Below are positions 48,737-58,670 of a DNA stretch of 64,000 nt, piece after piece. Both the position numbers and the translations under genes were made by a program. A model generated the notes under the pieces. That model was not told the DNA's origin, searched no databases, and saw nothing but the letters and a program-made list of their open reading frames with translations. The stretch comes from Bacteroidota bacterium (GTDB lineage: Bacteria > Bacteroidota > Bacteroidia > Chitinophagales > JADJOU01). The stretch is from positions 1-64,000 of the forward strand of contig JADJOU010000008.1 of the NCBI GenBank assembly GCA_016713645.1, given 5' to 3'. Every line of letters starts with the position of its first letter. Within the stretch, counting starts at the first letter, position 1.

Positions 48737-49096
48737 TTAGAATGGTAAGTCGTCGGAAATATTATCCATTGAAGGGGTTGCAATGACCGTATTTTGTCCA
48801 TTGCTCTCATTTGGTTGACTTCCCTTGCCTGCCTCCGCCAATTCAATTTTCCATCCCCTCACCTCAGTATACCATCTATTATTATATTCTCTGCTCTCTA
48901 AATCAAAGGATAAATTGACAATATTGCCCTCTTTGATTACATCCATATTGATTTTATCACCCCAGATAGAAGCACATACTTTTTTAGGGTATTGACCATC
49001 TGTCTCTAAAATAAACTCTTGTTTTTTCCATTGTCCGTTTTTTCCTTCCCCCGTAACCAATGGCAGTAGCTGCACCACTTTCGCTTTTAATTCCAT
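48737..49096 (-). CDS. DUF3127 protein with SSB-like acidic C-terminus
   Basis: A 119-residue protein of the DUF3127 family. The core MELKAKVVQLLPLVTGEGKNGQWKKQEFILETDG, then ICASIWGDKI-like sequence and YNNRWYTEVRGWKIE, predicts an OB fold. The disordered Gly/Ser/Asn linker ends in DNISDDLPF, very like the DDDLPF tail by which single-strand DNA-binding proteins recruit repair and replication partners. Function is not established for the family; nucleic-acid binding is inferred. It is the first gene of the run that continues into hutU, with 2 bp between them. Confidence 0.8.
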   Translation of the reverse strand: MELKAKVVQLLPLVTGEGKNGQWKKQEFILETDGQYPKKVCASIWGDKINMDVIKEGNIVNLSFDLESREYNNRWYTEVRGWKIELAEAGKGSQPNESNGQNTVIATPSMDNISDDLPF

Positions 49097-49192
49097 AACT
49101 TATTTAAACTTTTAAAGGGTAAAAATAAGAATCCTTTCCCACATCCCATGCAGAATAATTGACTTATTTGAATTTTAACATTTGGCTCTTTC

Positions 49193-49549
49193 TCATTTGA
49201 CCTTATATCCATCGTTTTTAAATCAAAACACATCCTCTTTAGAGCGCATCAAAGTCTATTTAAAGCAAATCACTGATTCTATAAACCTTATCTAGGACTC
49301 TTTGACACAAATCCACATATCTTTGGGATTCAACACGCTATCGCTAAAACAAGTCACATTCTCTCCATGATTCGACAAGAGTTCTTTGCGGCAGATGATT
49401 GGCTCTTTATGACAAGTTGTAAATTCTTTGAAACACAAATTGAACTCTTTGAAAGGTGCTTGCCTATTTCAATGACAAAACACCTACTCTTTGGAGCGCA
49501 ACATACACTGTCTTAGACAGAATTCCTATTCTCTCAAACAAAACACTAT
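49193..49549 (+). repeat. Degenerate 21-bp tandem repeat array (17 units) encoding an LFxTxHx heptapeptide
   Basis: CTCTTT-like words recur in an exact 21-bp register from 49193 to 49529. Perfect copies are at 49235, 49298, 49403, 49445 and 49487, with one-mismatch copies at 49256, 49319, 49382 and 49424. The approximate unit is CTCTTTGAAACAAATCACnnn. Read from 49214, the plus strand gives heptapeptides such as VFKSKHI, LFRAHQS, LFDTNPH, LFMTSCK, FFETQIE, LFERCLP and LFGAQHT, with stops at 49274 (TGA) and 49514 (TAG). No indel breaks the register over 357 bp. It may be a decayed repeat protein gene or a DNA-level minisatellite. It lies between the divergent DUF3127 and adh genes. Confidence 0.75.
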
Positions 49550-49553
49550 TTAT

Positions 49554-49760
49554 ATGAATGAAAAAGCCATAGACATAAACAAAAGAGAATGTGCGCTTCT
49601 TAAAAGTGAAGAGGGCGATAACCTTCAAAATAATGACAATCAAAAGCTAGTAATAGAAATCGCTATTGAGAATATCAGCCTCTCCTCAACTATAATTGAG
49701 ATACAGGATACAACTAAATGTGACTCTTTCTTCTTTTCACCCATTCAATTCAAAATTTAA
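49554..49760 (+). CDS. Possible small protein after the repeat array
   Basis: An open frame of 68 codons from an ATG at 49554, in a different frame from the 21-bp repeats. The product is acidic to neutral and Asn/Ile-rich (MNEKAIDINKRECALLKSEE), has no signal peptide and no recognised family. It starts 5 bp after the last repeat unit. Coding evidence is weak; it may be non-coding. Confidence 0.25.
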   Translation: MNEKAIDINKRECALLKSEEGDNLQNNDNQKLVIEIAIENISLSSTIIEIQDTTKCDSFFFSPIQFKI

Positions 49761-49869
49761 TGTCATCATTCAAATATTCCTTTCGTCTGAGAATCTCACC
49801 AATTCTTCTACCTTTACCATGCCCCGTAGGTAATCACGACATATCTATTTGTCTTAAATAAAAATAAAG

Positions 49870-50929
49870 ATGGAAAACACAACAGTAAAAGCATTCGGAA
49901 CTCAGGCAGCTACAAAACCGCTCGAACCATTGACCATTCAACGAAGAGGCGTGGCAAACAGAGATGTAAAAATCGAAATTGTATATTGCGACGTTTGCCA
50001 CTCAGATTTGCACACTGCCCGCAATGACTGGGGTGGAACAATCTATCCCGCCGTTCCCGGTCATGAAATTGTCGGCAAAGTCACTCATATCGGAAATGCC
50101 ATTACCAAATTTGCCGTGGGCGATATCGTTGGGGTGGGTTGCTTAGTTGATTCTTGCAGAACATGCGATAGTTGCAAAAAGGATCTAGAGCAATACTGCT
50201 TGAATGGTTTTACGGGAACATACAATGGCAAGGACAAACATCTCGGCGGACACACCTTCGGTGGATATTCAGAAACGGTGGTAGTAGACGAGGATTTTGT
50301 ATTAAAAATCCCTACCAACCTGCCAATTGCAGCCACAGCTCCCCTACTCTGCGCTGGAATCACCACTTGGTCACCACTAAAACACTGGAATGTAAAAGCA
50401 GGCAGTAAAGTCGCCGTCGTCGGGCTCGGTGGATTGGGGCATATGGCCATCAAACTCGCCAAGGGCTTAGGAGCTTCCGTAACCTTATTCTCAAGGACAG
50501 TAGAAAAAACCAGCGATGCTTTGGCATTGGGCGCAGACCAAGTCATTATATCCACCGATGCCGATCAGATGAAAGCAGCTAAAGGGAAGTTTGATTTAAT
50601 CATCGATACCATCCCCTCGATACATGATGTAAACCCCTACATCACGACACTGGGCATAAGCGGCACCTTGGTTTTGGTAGGCTATTTAGGCAGTCTCGAC
50701 CCGATGCTCAATTCTGTTCCCCATGATTCTCGGCAGAAAATCTGTCGCAGGCTCTGTAATTGGAGGCATCGCAGAAACACAAGAAATGCTCGACTTCTGC
50801 GGTACACACAATATCGTCTCCGACATTGAAATGATTTCAATGAGTGATATTAATACTGCTTATGAACGAATGCTGAAAAGCGATGTGAAATACCGATTTG
50901 TAATTGACATGGCTTCGCTTAAGAGTTAG
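49870..50929 (+). CDS. Zinc-dependent NAD(P) alcohol dehydrogenase (YahK/CAD-like), frameshifted
   Basis: A medium-chain dehydrogenase of about 353 residues that interconverts alcohols and aldehydes. The catalytic zinc site is seen in YCDVCHSDLHTARNDW and PGHEIVG. The structural zinc lobe is the four Cys of CLVDSCRTCDSCKKDLEQYC, and the nucleotide-binding loop is VAVVGLGGLGHMAIKLAK. The frame breaks at the C4 run 50719-50722; removing one C gives LNSVPMILGRKSVAGSVIGGIAE, so the C-terminal part to 50929 is intact. The subgroup resembles YahK and cinnamyl alcohol dehydrogenases with broad aldehyde substrates. It is a single gene flanked by non-coding DNA. Confidence 0.88.
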
Positions 50930-51162
50930 TCTTTGGATTAGATTGGGTTTTTAATAAATGAAAGTTAGATGATGACTTGGCATGTATTTTTAAATCCCAC
51001 CACACATTTCTATACTAGATATTCCACCATCATCCATACAGGATTTGGGATTGATTTGCAAGACATAAAAATGTATGATAAGCCACAAGTGATAGTCGGT
51101 AAAAGCTATATCATGTTGCTTTCCTCTTTTCCCCTATCTTCATCCCTCAATTTTTGTAATAA

Positions 51163-54026
51163 ATGAAAATAAATTTCTTTCTTGTTTTCTTATTAAGCGT
51201 TTGGTTTATAAATCAAGCAAGAGGTCAACAACCCGCCCATTTCATCCTCGGTGAAAATCAATTTAAGGGCGTGCAGATCTATGATATGATTCAAGACAAT
51301 GAGGATTATTTCTACTTCGCGACCAACGAGGGAATCATCCACTACGACTTTATAAGCTTTACCAAACTAGAGACCAAAGAGGCGCGCAGCAATGCATTTT
51401 TCAACTTAGTAAAAAACAAAAAGGGCACCATATTCTTCAACAATCTAAACAACCAAATTTTTAAAATTGAGAACAAGACCTGTGAACTCGTCTTTACTTT
51501 GCCAGAGCGTTTCAGTTCGAATATAATCAACCTCACTTGCAATAATCTCGGTCAATTGATCATCGCCTGCAAAGGAATCCTCCTTATCTCAGAAGAAGGG
51601 AAGTTATTGAATGAATTAGAATCGCCCTATGTTTTCAACTCCAGCTATCAACTCAGTGACGGGAGTTGGATGTTTCCGGTTGCGAATGATACGAGTCTAT
51701 TATTGTATGACAATAAAATCTTCCATCGTGCCGAGCTGCTGCTAAATGGCGCAAAATCAAGCCGAGCCTTCGGTGTGCTGAACTTCTTTCGTTTCCTAGA
51801 CAGCCTTTATGCTGTAGATTTATCCAACAATAAATTTTATGCCTTCGATGAACTTAGGTTGTCACTGCGCGAAATCAATGTCGGCAATTTTTTAAATTCC
51901 AGTACCAATGCGCGGGTCTATATCACCGGCGATCAAATCTGGTCGGCATCGTCCATCTCGGGCATCAATTTTAGCAATCATACCCTGCCACAAGAATTCT
52001 CAGTCTTATTTAAAGACTATTTTATCTCCGACGTCTATCGCGACCGCGAAGGGAATATCCTCATGGGCACTTTCGACAAAGGTGTTATTGTAATTCCCGA
52101 CTTAAGTGTGCCTGATGTCATTGACCCTTTTCACAGCGACCCGATGATTAGCCTATTTGCCGCAGGTAAAAATGAAATCTATATGGGTTCAAATAGTGGC
52201 TTTTTTAAAATGTATCAAAACTATCAAATTCAAACAATCAGCAGCACCCATAAAAAGCCGATTGAGGGAGTCTATGGTGACGTAGAGAGTGATTTTATCA
52301 TTTATGATGATGAAAAAATAAAGTGCTATAATCGCAAGACCAAAGAGATATACAGCTTCTCCAACGCTTCGCTGAAAGACGTTTGTTTTATCAATCATGA
52401 GGCGATGTATATTGGAACCAATATTGGGGTATACAAGGCGAAACTGGGAACTCATGCGCGTTTTTCCATAGAACACATCCCTGATTTTAAGACAAGGGTT
52501 TATTCCCTCGCTTATGATAAAACAAATGAAATTTTATACATCTCCAGTGCGAGTGGATTACTAAAATTCCATCAAAACAAAGTCGAAAAAATTCTTTATC
52601 AAAACCATGATATCTATTCAGAAAAAATTTGTGTTGATGGGGAAACCCTCTATGTTTTATCCCGTCAACACGGCATATTGACGGTGAATAGCCAAGTTCA
52701 AATTTCTCCTTTTGTATTTAAAACACTTAGTCGTGAAGAACAAATCAAGCATATCCAATTTTACAATCACTCTATCATTACTAGCACCAATACGGGTTTG
52801 TATCAATTTGACTTGAAAGGGAATATCGTACGACAATTTCATACGGCTTTTGGATTTGCGACAAAGAAAATCTATGAATACAGTATAGCTGAAAACACGC
52901 TGTGGGTGAGCCATTCAGGTGGTGTGCAAGAGATTGGGCTCAATACCTACATTCAAAAAAGGAAGCAATTGCCATTAGATTGAAACAAGTCTTTGTAAAT
53001 GATTCAAATGTAACAATAGCATCTGTCAATCACTTTAATTCTACACAGCGCAAGATTGCCTTTGTGGTCGTCTCTCCTAGTTTGCGGAATTTGGAAAATA
53101 TAAAATACCACTATATCCTTCAAGGCTATGATAATCATTGGTATTCACAGAGCAGCAATTCCATCCAATTCAACGCCTTATCGCCTGGCAGCTATACCCT
53201 CTTTGTAAAAGCTGAGTCAATGGGAAATTTTAGCAATGTAATTCAATACTCTTTTAGAATAATCAAGCCTTTTTATCTGCAGATTTGGTTTCTAATCAGT
53301 GCATTGTTTATTTTTTTAGCAATCGTATATTTTGTGTATAGATGGCAGGTGGAAAAGCAGAAATTGAAATTGAAATTGTTGAACGAATTGAACGTATCCA
53401 AACTCACGGCGATTCAATCTCAGATGAATCCCCACTTTATATTTAACTCCCTCAATTCTATTCAAGATTTTGTCTTACAACAAGACGCGATAAAAGCCTA
53501 TGATGCCATTGGTAAATTTGCCACCCTCATTCGAAAAATTATGTTGCATTCGGAAAAGGAATTTATTGATATTGAAGAAGAACTCGCCATCTTGAATGTC
53601 TATTTGGAATTGGAAATGATGCGCATCAAAAAGGATTTTCACTATTCCATAAATAGCCACGACTTGGCCGATATTGAAATTCCGCCCATGCTTATCCAAC
53701 CCTTCATTGAGAACAGCATTAAACATGGCTTGTTGCATAAACAAGGCGAAAAAATATTGACTGTAGATATGACTATTTCCGGGGATGTTTTTATCTGTGA
53801 AATTCAAGACAATGGCATCGGTCGGCGGCAGTCAGGCATTATTAAATCCAGACAGAACAAAGAGCATACATCTTTTGCAGGAAGTGCGTTAGAAAAGAGA
53901 ATGCAAATACTTAAGAAACATTTTGGTGGGAATTTTAGTGTAGAAATCTTAGATTTACACGATAAGGAGGGAAATGCAACAGGCACCAAAGTCATTTTGA
54001 AAGCCCCCTTTAAATATATATATTAG
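51163..54026 (+). CDS. LytS-type sensor histidine kinase with periplasmic propeller, frameshifted
   Basis: About 954 residues. A signal peptide (FFLVFLLSVWFINQARG) leads to a long periplasmic beta-propeller of two-component-regulator type (residues about 30-600), then a Y_Y_Y-like Ig domain (YILQGYDNHWYSQSSNSIQF). One transmembrane helix follows (near 702-725), then a short coiled linker and the kinase. The kinase is the His_kinase/LytS class, with QMNPHFIFNSLNSIQDF near 753, PPMLIQPFIENSIKHG and DNGIGRR. The frame breaks in A6 at 52955-52960; one extra A joins YIQKKEAIAIRLKQ. It lies 3 bp before its cognate LytTR regulator. Confidence 0.87.
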
Positions 54027-54029
54027 CAA

Positions 54030-54776
54030 ATGGAAAAGATTAAAGCACTTATTGTAGATGATGAGGAAAGTGCGAGAAACATTTTATTCAAACTTTTGCA
54101 GACTTATCGAAATGATATTGACATTATTGGTCAGTGCGATAATGTGGAACAAGCCGTTTTATTTATCAAAAACAACAAGCCCGATCTTGTGTTCTTAGAT
54201 ATTGAAATGCCCAACTACTCTGGCTTGGAGCTTATTCAATTCTTCGATGAAATACCCTTCGACATTATTTTCATCACGGCTTATCATCAATTCGCCATCA
54301 AAGCATTTGAAATTTCTGCATTCGATTATTTGTTAAAGCCCATTGAAATAGCGCGGCTCGACAGCGCCATAAAAAAATACATCGTCAAAACGCATCAGCA
54401 ATTAGAAGCGATCAACTACAAAATCTTAAAAGAGAATCTAAGCCAAAACTGTATTTCTAAATTGATTGTAAGTCAGCAGGGCGGGCAGAAAGCCATATTA
54501 TTGTCGGACATCATCGCCCTACAAGCAAACGAGGCATATACGACGATCTATGATGCAAATGGGCAGCAATACACCATGAGTAAAAATTTAAAGTATTTTG
54601 AACAGCAATTCTCCGACAACAAAGATTTCCTTCGTGTACACAAATCTTGGTTAGTCAATGGACAGCACATTCGGAAATATTCCAGTACTGATTTTTCCAT
54701 TTATTTGAGTCTAAATATAGAAGCGAAGCTTTCGAAATACAAAAAAGCCGAGTTTGACGCTTGGTATAAAAGCTAA
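54030..54776 (+). CDS. LytTR-family response regulator
   Basis: A 248-residue regulator with an N-terminal receiver domain (ALIVDDEESAR acidic pocket, phospho-acceptor Asp57 in LVFLDIEMPNYSG, ITAYHQFAIKAFE, DYLLKPI). The C-terminal LytTR DNA-binding domain is at residues about 145-245 (LIVSQQGGQKAILLSDIIAL, NKDFLRVHKSWLVNGQHI). It starts 3 bp after the propeller sensor kinase, so the pair is one operon. Domains of this type bind two short direct repeats about two helical turns apart. Such a repeat lies 19 bp downstream of this gene, ahead of the next promoter. Confidence 0.9.
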   Translation: MEKIKALIVDDEESARNILFKLLQTYRNDIDIIGQCDNVEQAVLFIKNNKPDLVFLDIEMPNYSGLELIQFFDEIPFDIIFITAYHQFAIKAFEISAFDYLLKPIEIARLDSAIKKYIVKTHQQLEAINYKILKENLSQNCISKLIVSQQGGQKAILLSDIIALQANEAYTTIYDANGQQYTMSKNLKYFEQQFSDNKDFLRVHKSWLVNGQHIRKYSSTDFSIYLSLNIEAKLSKYKKAEFDAWYKS

Positions 54777-54794
54777 TCCCGCTTTCGTTTTTCG

Positions 54795-54827
54795 TCCATT
54801 CCTCAAAAAATCAATCCATTCCTCAAA
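54795..54827 (+). promoter_or_regulatory. 13-bp direct repeat, candidate LytTR operator
   Basis: TCCATTCCTCAAA occurs at 54795-54807 and exactly again at 54815-54827, a 20-bp period (about two helical turns). The second copy ends 7 bp before the -33-like TTTG at 54835. Geometry fits activation by the LytTR regulator encoded just upstream; direct binding is inference. Confidence 0.6.
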
Positions 54828-54834
54828 CATCTGT

Positions 54835-54864
54835 TTTGAGCCCTTTAATAGCACAATAAATTTG
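54835..54864 (+). promoter_or_regulatory. Candidate promoter TTTG-N18-TAAATTTG
   Basis: The -33-like TTTG (54835-54838) and the -7 TAAATTTG (54857-54864) lie 26 bp upstream of the ATG at 54891. Confidence 0.6.
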
Positions 54865-54890
54865 CGCTATAAACAATTTACATTATCATC

Positions 54891-56631
54891 ATGAAACAGA
54901 TTAAAAAATTAAAACGCATCAGTGTTATTGCGCTAATCAGCTTATTTACAACCAATCTATTTGCGCAAAAAATTCAATTCGAAACTATTGAAATTAATTA
55001 TGGAAACGTCGTAGGTGGAGTAAAAAAGAAAAATGAATTCTTAGTATTCACAGGGCCTACACCATTAACAATAAATAGCGGAATCTCTCTTAACAAAGAC
55101 AATGGTGACTATAAAGGCAAATTAACTTTAATTGGGAATGACAGAAAGGGCAAAAGACTTAGTATTATGACGGATATAACTTATAGTGCAACTAGATATA
55201 GAAACACGAGCAAGGTAGATATCAAGCCCGAGCAAGACAACGAGATTTATATCAACGAAATAATGATTTCTGTAACGGACTCAAAAGGCAATACGACATC
55301 TGCGACTGAGCCCATCTTTAATGCACGGACCAATACGAGTTTTGCTGTTTTGCTGAATGGCATTTCAAGTGATAAATTTTGCGATGAACAAAAACTGAAT
55401 GCCGTATTTATGAATCAATCCGTTGGTTTCGGAATATTCGCTGTTGTATTGGGATTAAACAATACAAAGACGGGTCCCTCGCCAATCGAAAAAGCGATGA
55501 CTGCAGGAAGAGGAAATGGAATCGGGAGATATGTTTGGACAACTAGTCATGATCAGAGAACAACGAGAATTGTTGCGCCTACAACAGACAATGCAGGAAA
55601 CTGGACATTTGAAGACAAAATGCCCATAAAAGATGAAAAAAACCCACCAGTTCTTGAGAGTTTTGAAATGATTTATATAACTGCTTGCAATGATACTTAC
55701 ACGTATAAAAGTGTTTTCATGCAAAAGCTAGCTGATATTAAACCATGGGATTATAAAGTAAGAATGGACAATGTAATAGCTACAGATAATCCCGTATTCC
55801 AAGGTGGAGGTAATGTTATGACGAATGTCTTGGGTTTAACCTTCCCTAGTTCTTCTGTTACAATAACAGGAGGAAGTATAGCAATCGCTGACCATTCAAA
55901 ATTCAGTATTGGCTTGAGCAATACCAATGTTGGAAATGGCGGTATCAACTACAAAAAAATCAATGATGTCTTTATAAACATTCAATTCAAATCAGAAAGC
56001 GATAGAGTATTCTATCACTGGGGAAGCGTCGTGTCTACCTCAAACCCAAGAATTGCAATTAACACCGACTCGCTAAAAATCAAAGATTACACCATTGTAA
56101 ATGCTGAAATTCGCGTTGTCAACGACAAAAAGATACCCTCGTATATGAGAGCAATGGAAAGTTTGCAACTTCATTGGATGGAAAACAACCTTTTTATTGT
56201 TGGAGAAATCAGAGAAAATTAAATTGATCAAAGAGAGCTATGCCTTTGGAAAATCGAGCTTAATAGTGACAGATTTGAAAACATTATTGGCATTGACCTT
56301 CTTCTTTTCTTTGAAAAAAGGAAGTAGCATTCCAGCATCGATGGTCGCTCAAGTAGAGATTAATACTTGCAAAACTGTTCCCGAATTTATAGCAGTAAAG
56401 CTAAAATATGATCCTATTTCGGGTTTATGGACAGGTGGTCAATCTATCTTACAAACAGCAGAATGCCCCGTGACAGTAAAAGGATTTAAAATCAATATCG
56501 TCAACACTTGTGGCATTACTTATTCTGCAAAGAATGGCTATTTTGACGAAACAAAAAACACCTGGATTTGTGAAGATGAATGCTTAAAAGTAAACACAGA
56601 TACTTTTTGCGGGAGTACAGATCATTTCTAA
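54891..56631 (+). CDS. Exported protein of unknown function, probable LytTR target, frameshifted
   Basis: About 580 residues after restoration. A signal peptide (ISVIALISLFTTNLFAQ) is followed by a Gly/Asn/Thr-rich, beta-rich protein without a recognised family (phrases IEINYGNVVGGVKKKNEFLV, VFQGGGNVMTNVLGLTFPSS, NVGNGGINYKKINDVFINIQF). Two Cys-rich patches occur near the C-terminus (ICEDECLKVNTDTFCGS). No T9SS sorting domain or lipobox is seen. The frame breaks in A4 at 56215-56218; deleting one A gives GEIREIKLIKESYAFGKSS. It has its own promoter with the candidate LytTR operator, and a terminator follows, so it is a single-gene unit next to its likely regulator. Confidence 0.65.
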
Positions 56632-56653
56632 TTTGGAAGAATAGAATTTTTAC

Positions 56654-56685
56654 AAAACGCACTCTGATTGGGGTGCGTTTTTTTT
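56654..56685 (+). terminator. Intrinsic terminator after the exported protein gene
   Basis: AAAACGCAC (56654-56662) pairs with GTGCGTTTT (56673-56681) across a 10-base loop, followed by more T residues. Confidence 0.85.
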
Positions 56686-56760
56686 ATAATCCCCCTTTCT
56701 ATCCATTCTTCCCAATACAATTTGTGCAATTCTACGTCTATTTCATTCCCCACCGTAAAC

Positions 56761-56803
56761 AAAAATGCCCAAAGAAAAATTGTATTTCTTGGGCATTTTT
56801 TAT
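56761..56803. terminator. Intrinsic terminator, bidirectional, after the ABC ATPase
   Basis: AAAAATGCCCAA...AGAAA (56761-56777) pairs with TTTCTTGGGCATTTTT (56785-56800) with one bulged base. A and T tracts flank both sides. It serves the minus-strand ABC gene ending at 56852. Confidence 0.85.
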
Positions 56804-56851
56804 TGCAAATTGTTTTGATCCAACAAACTTGGCTTCGGCCATTGTTAATCA

Positions 56852-58645
56852 TTAAGCCATCCTTGCGGCCTTATTCCGCTTGATGTCTTCCAAACTTCCC
56901 TTTGGAATAGCTTGAATCAATTTCTGTGTATACTCATTCGATGGATTATTGTAAATATCATCGGCATAGCCCATTTCTTCCACCTTTCCCTTGTTCATCA
57001 CCACCATTCTATCGCTCATAAACTTCACCACCGATAAATCATGTGAGATGAAAATATAGGTAAACTTAAACTCTTCGCGAAGGTTAATTAATAGATTCAA
57101 TACCTGTGCCTGCACAGAAACATCTAATGCTGAAACAGACTCGTCGCAAATGATGAATTTTGGATTCAATGCCAATGCACGTGCAATACATACCCGCTGT
57201 CTCTGTCCACCAGAAAACTCATGTGGATATCGCGCAAATTGCTCTGGCTTCATATTCACTTTCTCTAACAACTCGATTGTCTTTTCCTTGCGCTCTTTGT
57301 CGCTGCCATAGATTCCATGCACCATCATCGGCTCCATAATCGCATTGCCAATTGTCATCCTCGGATTGAGCGAAGAATAGGGATCCTGGAAGATAATCTG
57401 CATCTCTTTTCTCAAGTCCAACATATCTGCTTGATTCAAATCCAATACATTTCTTCCCTTATAAATAATCTCTCCTGCCGTAGCTGGCGCCAATCTCAAT
57501 ATCGTTCTTCCAAGCGTTGTCTTTCCGCATCCAGACTCACCAACCAATCCCATCGTTTCACCTTCATATACATCAAAAGTCACATCATCCACCGCTTTGA
57601 CATAATCCTTTACATTGCCGAAAAAATCGCGCTTAGAAGGAAAATAGGTCTTTACCCCTTTCAATTGCAATATCTTCTCTCTTGTCATCAATTCAGCCCT
57701 GCGCTTCAAGGTATCTTCCTTGGTCACAATCACATTCTTAATCGCTTCCTCTACCGAACTCTGCAATTCGATAATTTGTCCATTCTCCTCTTTCATGAAA
57801 TCTGTCACGGTAGGCAATACCCTCAAACGCAAATCCAATGGCGGTCGGCACGCCAACAAGCCCTTGGTATATGGATGCTTAGGACTCTCAAAGATAGAGA
57901 CCACATCGCCTTGCTCGACGATTCTTCCCTTATACATCACCAATACTCTATCGGCAATTTCTGCAATTACACCCAAATCATGTGTGATGAAAATAACGGC
58001 TGAATCAATTTCCTTCTTCAAATCATTCATCAATTGCAATATCGTCTTCTGCACAGTTACATCTAATGCCGTTGTCGGTTCATCTGCAATCAATACGCCC
58101 GGTTTGCAACTCATCGCCATAGCGATCATCACCCTTTGTTTTTGTCCTCCAGACAATTGATGCGGATAGGCATTCAATACGCGTTTTGGATCCGGTAGTT
58201 TTACTTTTTCAAATAATTCCAAGGTCAATTTCTCCGCCTCTTGCTTGGTCACCTTCTGATGCAATAAAATGGTCTCCATCACCTGATTTCCGCATGTGAA
58301 TACTGGATTCAAAGAGGTCATCGGCTCTTGAAATATCATCGCCAATTCATTCCCTCTGAAGGATTGCATTTCTTTTTCTGAGATTTTTACTAAATCTATT
58401 TGCTTGCCATCCTTGGTGTGATAGATAATCTGTCCCGAGGCAATTCTGCCCGGCGGATTTGGAATCAAACGCATAGCAGACAATGAAGTAACTGATTTAC
58501 CAGAACCTGATTCTCCCACAATTCCTATTGTCTCTCCTCGATATAAATCAAAGCTGACATCATTCACCGCTTTGACAATCCCATCATCTGTCTTAAATTC
58601 TGTTACAAGGTTTTTTACTTCTAACAATAACTTTTTTTCCATCAT
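56852..58645 (-). CDS. Peptide/nickel-type ABC transporter, fused dual ATP-binding protein (DppD-DppF-like)
   Basis: A 597-residue protein with two complete ABC ATPase domains. The first has Walker A GESGSGKS near 43-50, signature LSGGQKQR and ADEPTTALDV. The second starts near 330 with Walker A GESGCGKT, signature FSGGQRQR and CDESVSALDV. Each half has the oligopeptide-transporter C-terminal extension (HPYTKGLLACRPP-like in the first, SNEYTQKLIQAIP in the second). It energises uptake of peptides or related solutes together with DppB/C-type permeases and a binding protein, which are not in this window. The fusion is common in Bacteroidota. Confidence 0.92.
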   Translation of the reverse strand: MMEKKLLLEVKNLVTEFKTDDGIVKAVNDVSFDLYRGETIGIVGESGSGKSVTSLSAMRLIPNPPGRIASGQIIYHTKDGKQIDLVKISEKEMQSFRGNELAMIFQEPMTSLNPVFTCGNQVMETILLHQKVTKQEAEKLTLELFEKVKLPDPKRVLNAYPHQLSGGQKQRVMIAMAMSCKPGVLIADEPTTALDVTVQKTILQLMNDLKKEIDSAVIFITHDLGVIAEIADRVLVMYKGRIVEQGDVVSIFESPKHPYTKGLLACRPPLDLRLRVLPTVTDFMKEENGQIIELQSSVEEAIKNVIVTKEDTLKRRAELMTREKILQLKGVKTYFPSKRDFFGNVKDYVKAVDDVTFDVYEGETMGLVGESGCGKTTLGRTILRLAPATAGEIIYKGRNVLDLNQADMLDLRKEMQIIFQDPYSSLNPRMTIGNAIMEPMMVHGIYGSDKERKEKTIELLEKVNMKPEQFARYPHEFSGGQRQRVCIARALALNPKFIICDESVSALDVSVQAQVLNLLINLREEFKFTYIFISHDLSVVKFMSDRMVVMNKGKVEEMGYADDIYNNPSNEYTQKLIQAIPKGSLEDIKRNKAARMA

Positions 58646-58662
58646 TGAAAATTTACGAATGC

Positions 58663-58670
58663 CAAACGTA
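58663..58670 (-). promoter_or_regulatory. Candidate -7 box TACGTTTG for the ABC ATPase gene
   Basis: An exact TAnnTTTG match on the minus strand, 17 bp before the ATG at 58645. Confidence 0.5.

Noticed and set aside
49193..49549. The 21-bp array as a CRISPR
   Set aside because: Repeats are degenerate, contiguous and without unique spacers of constant length; no cas genes are present.
50969..51166. 65-codon frame upstream of the propeller sensor kinase
   Set aside because: No family resemblance, and it runs into the kinase start; this 230-bp gap shows nothing else recognisable.
57317..58160. Long open frames on the plus strand opposite the ABC ATPase gene
   Set aside because: They are antisense shadows of strongly conserved ATPase coding sequence, Cys/His/Ile-rich and without family resemblance.
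56852..58645. Fusion of two ABC ATPase domains as a novel architecture
   Set aside because: Tandem DppD-DppF-type fusions are common in Bacteroidota and other phyla.
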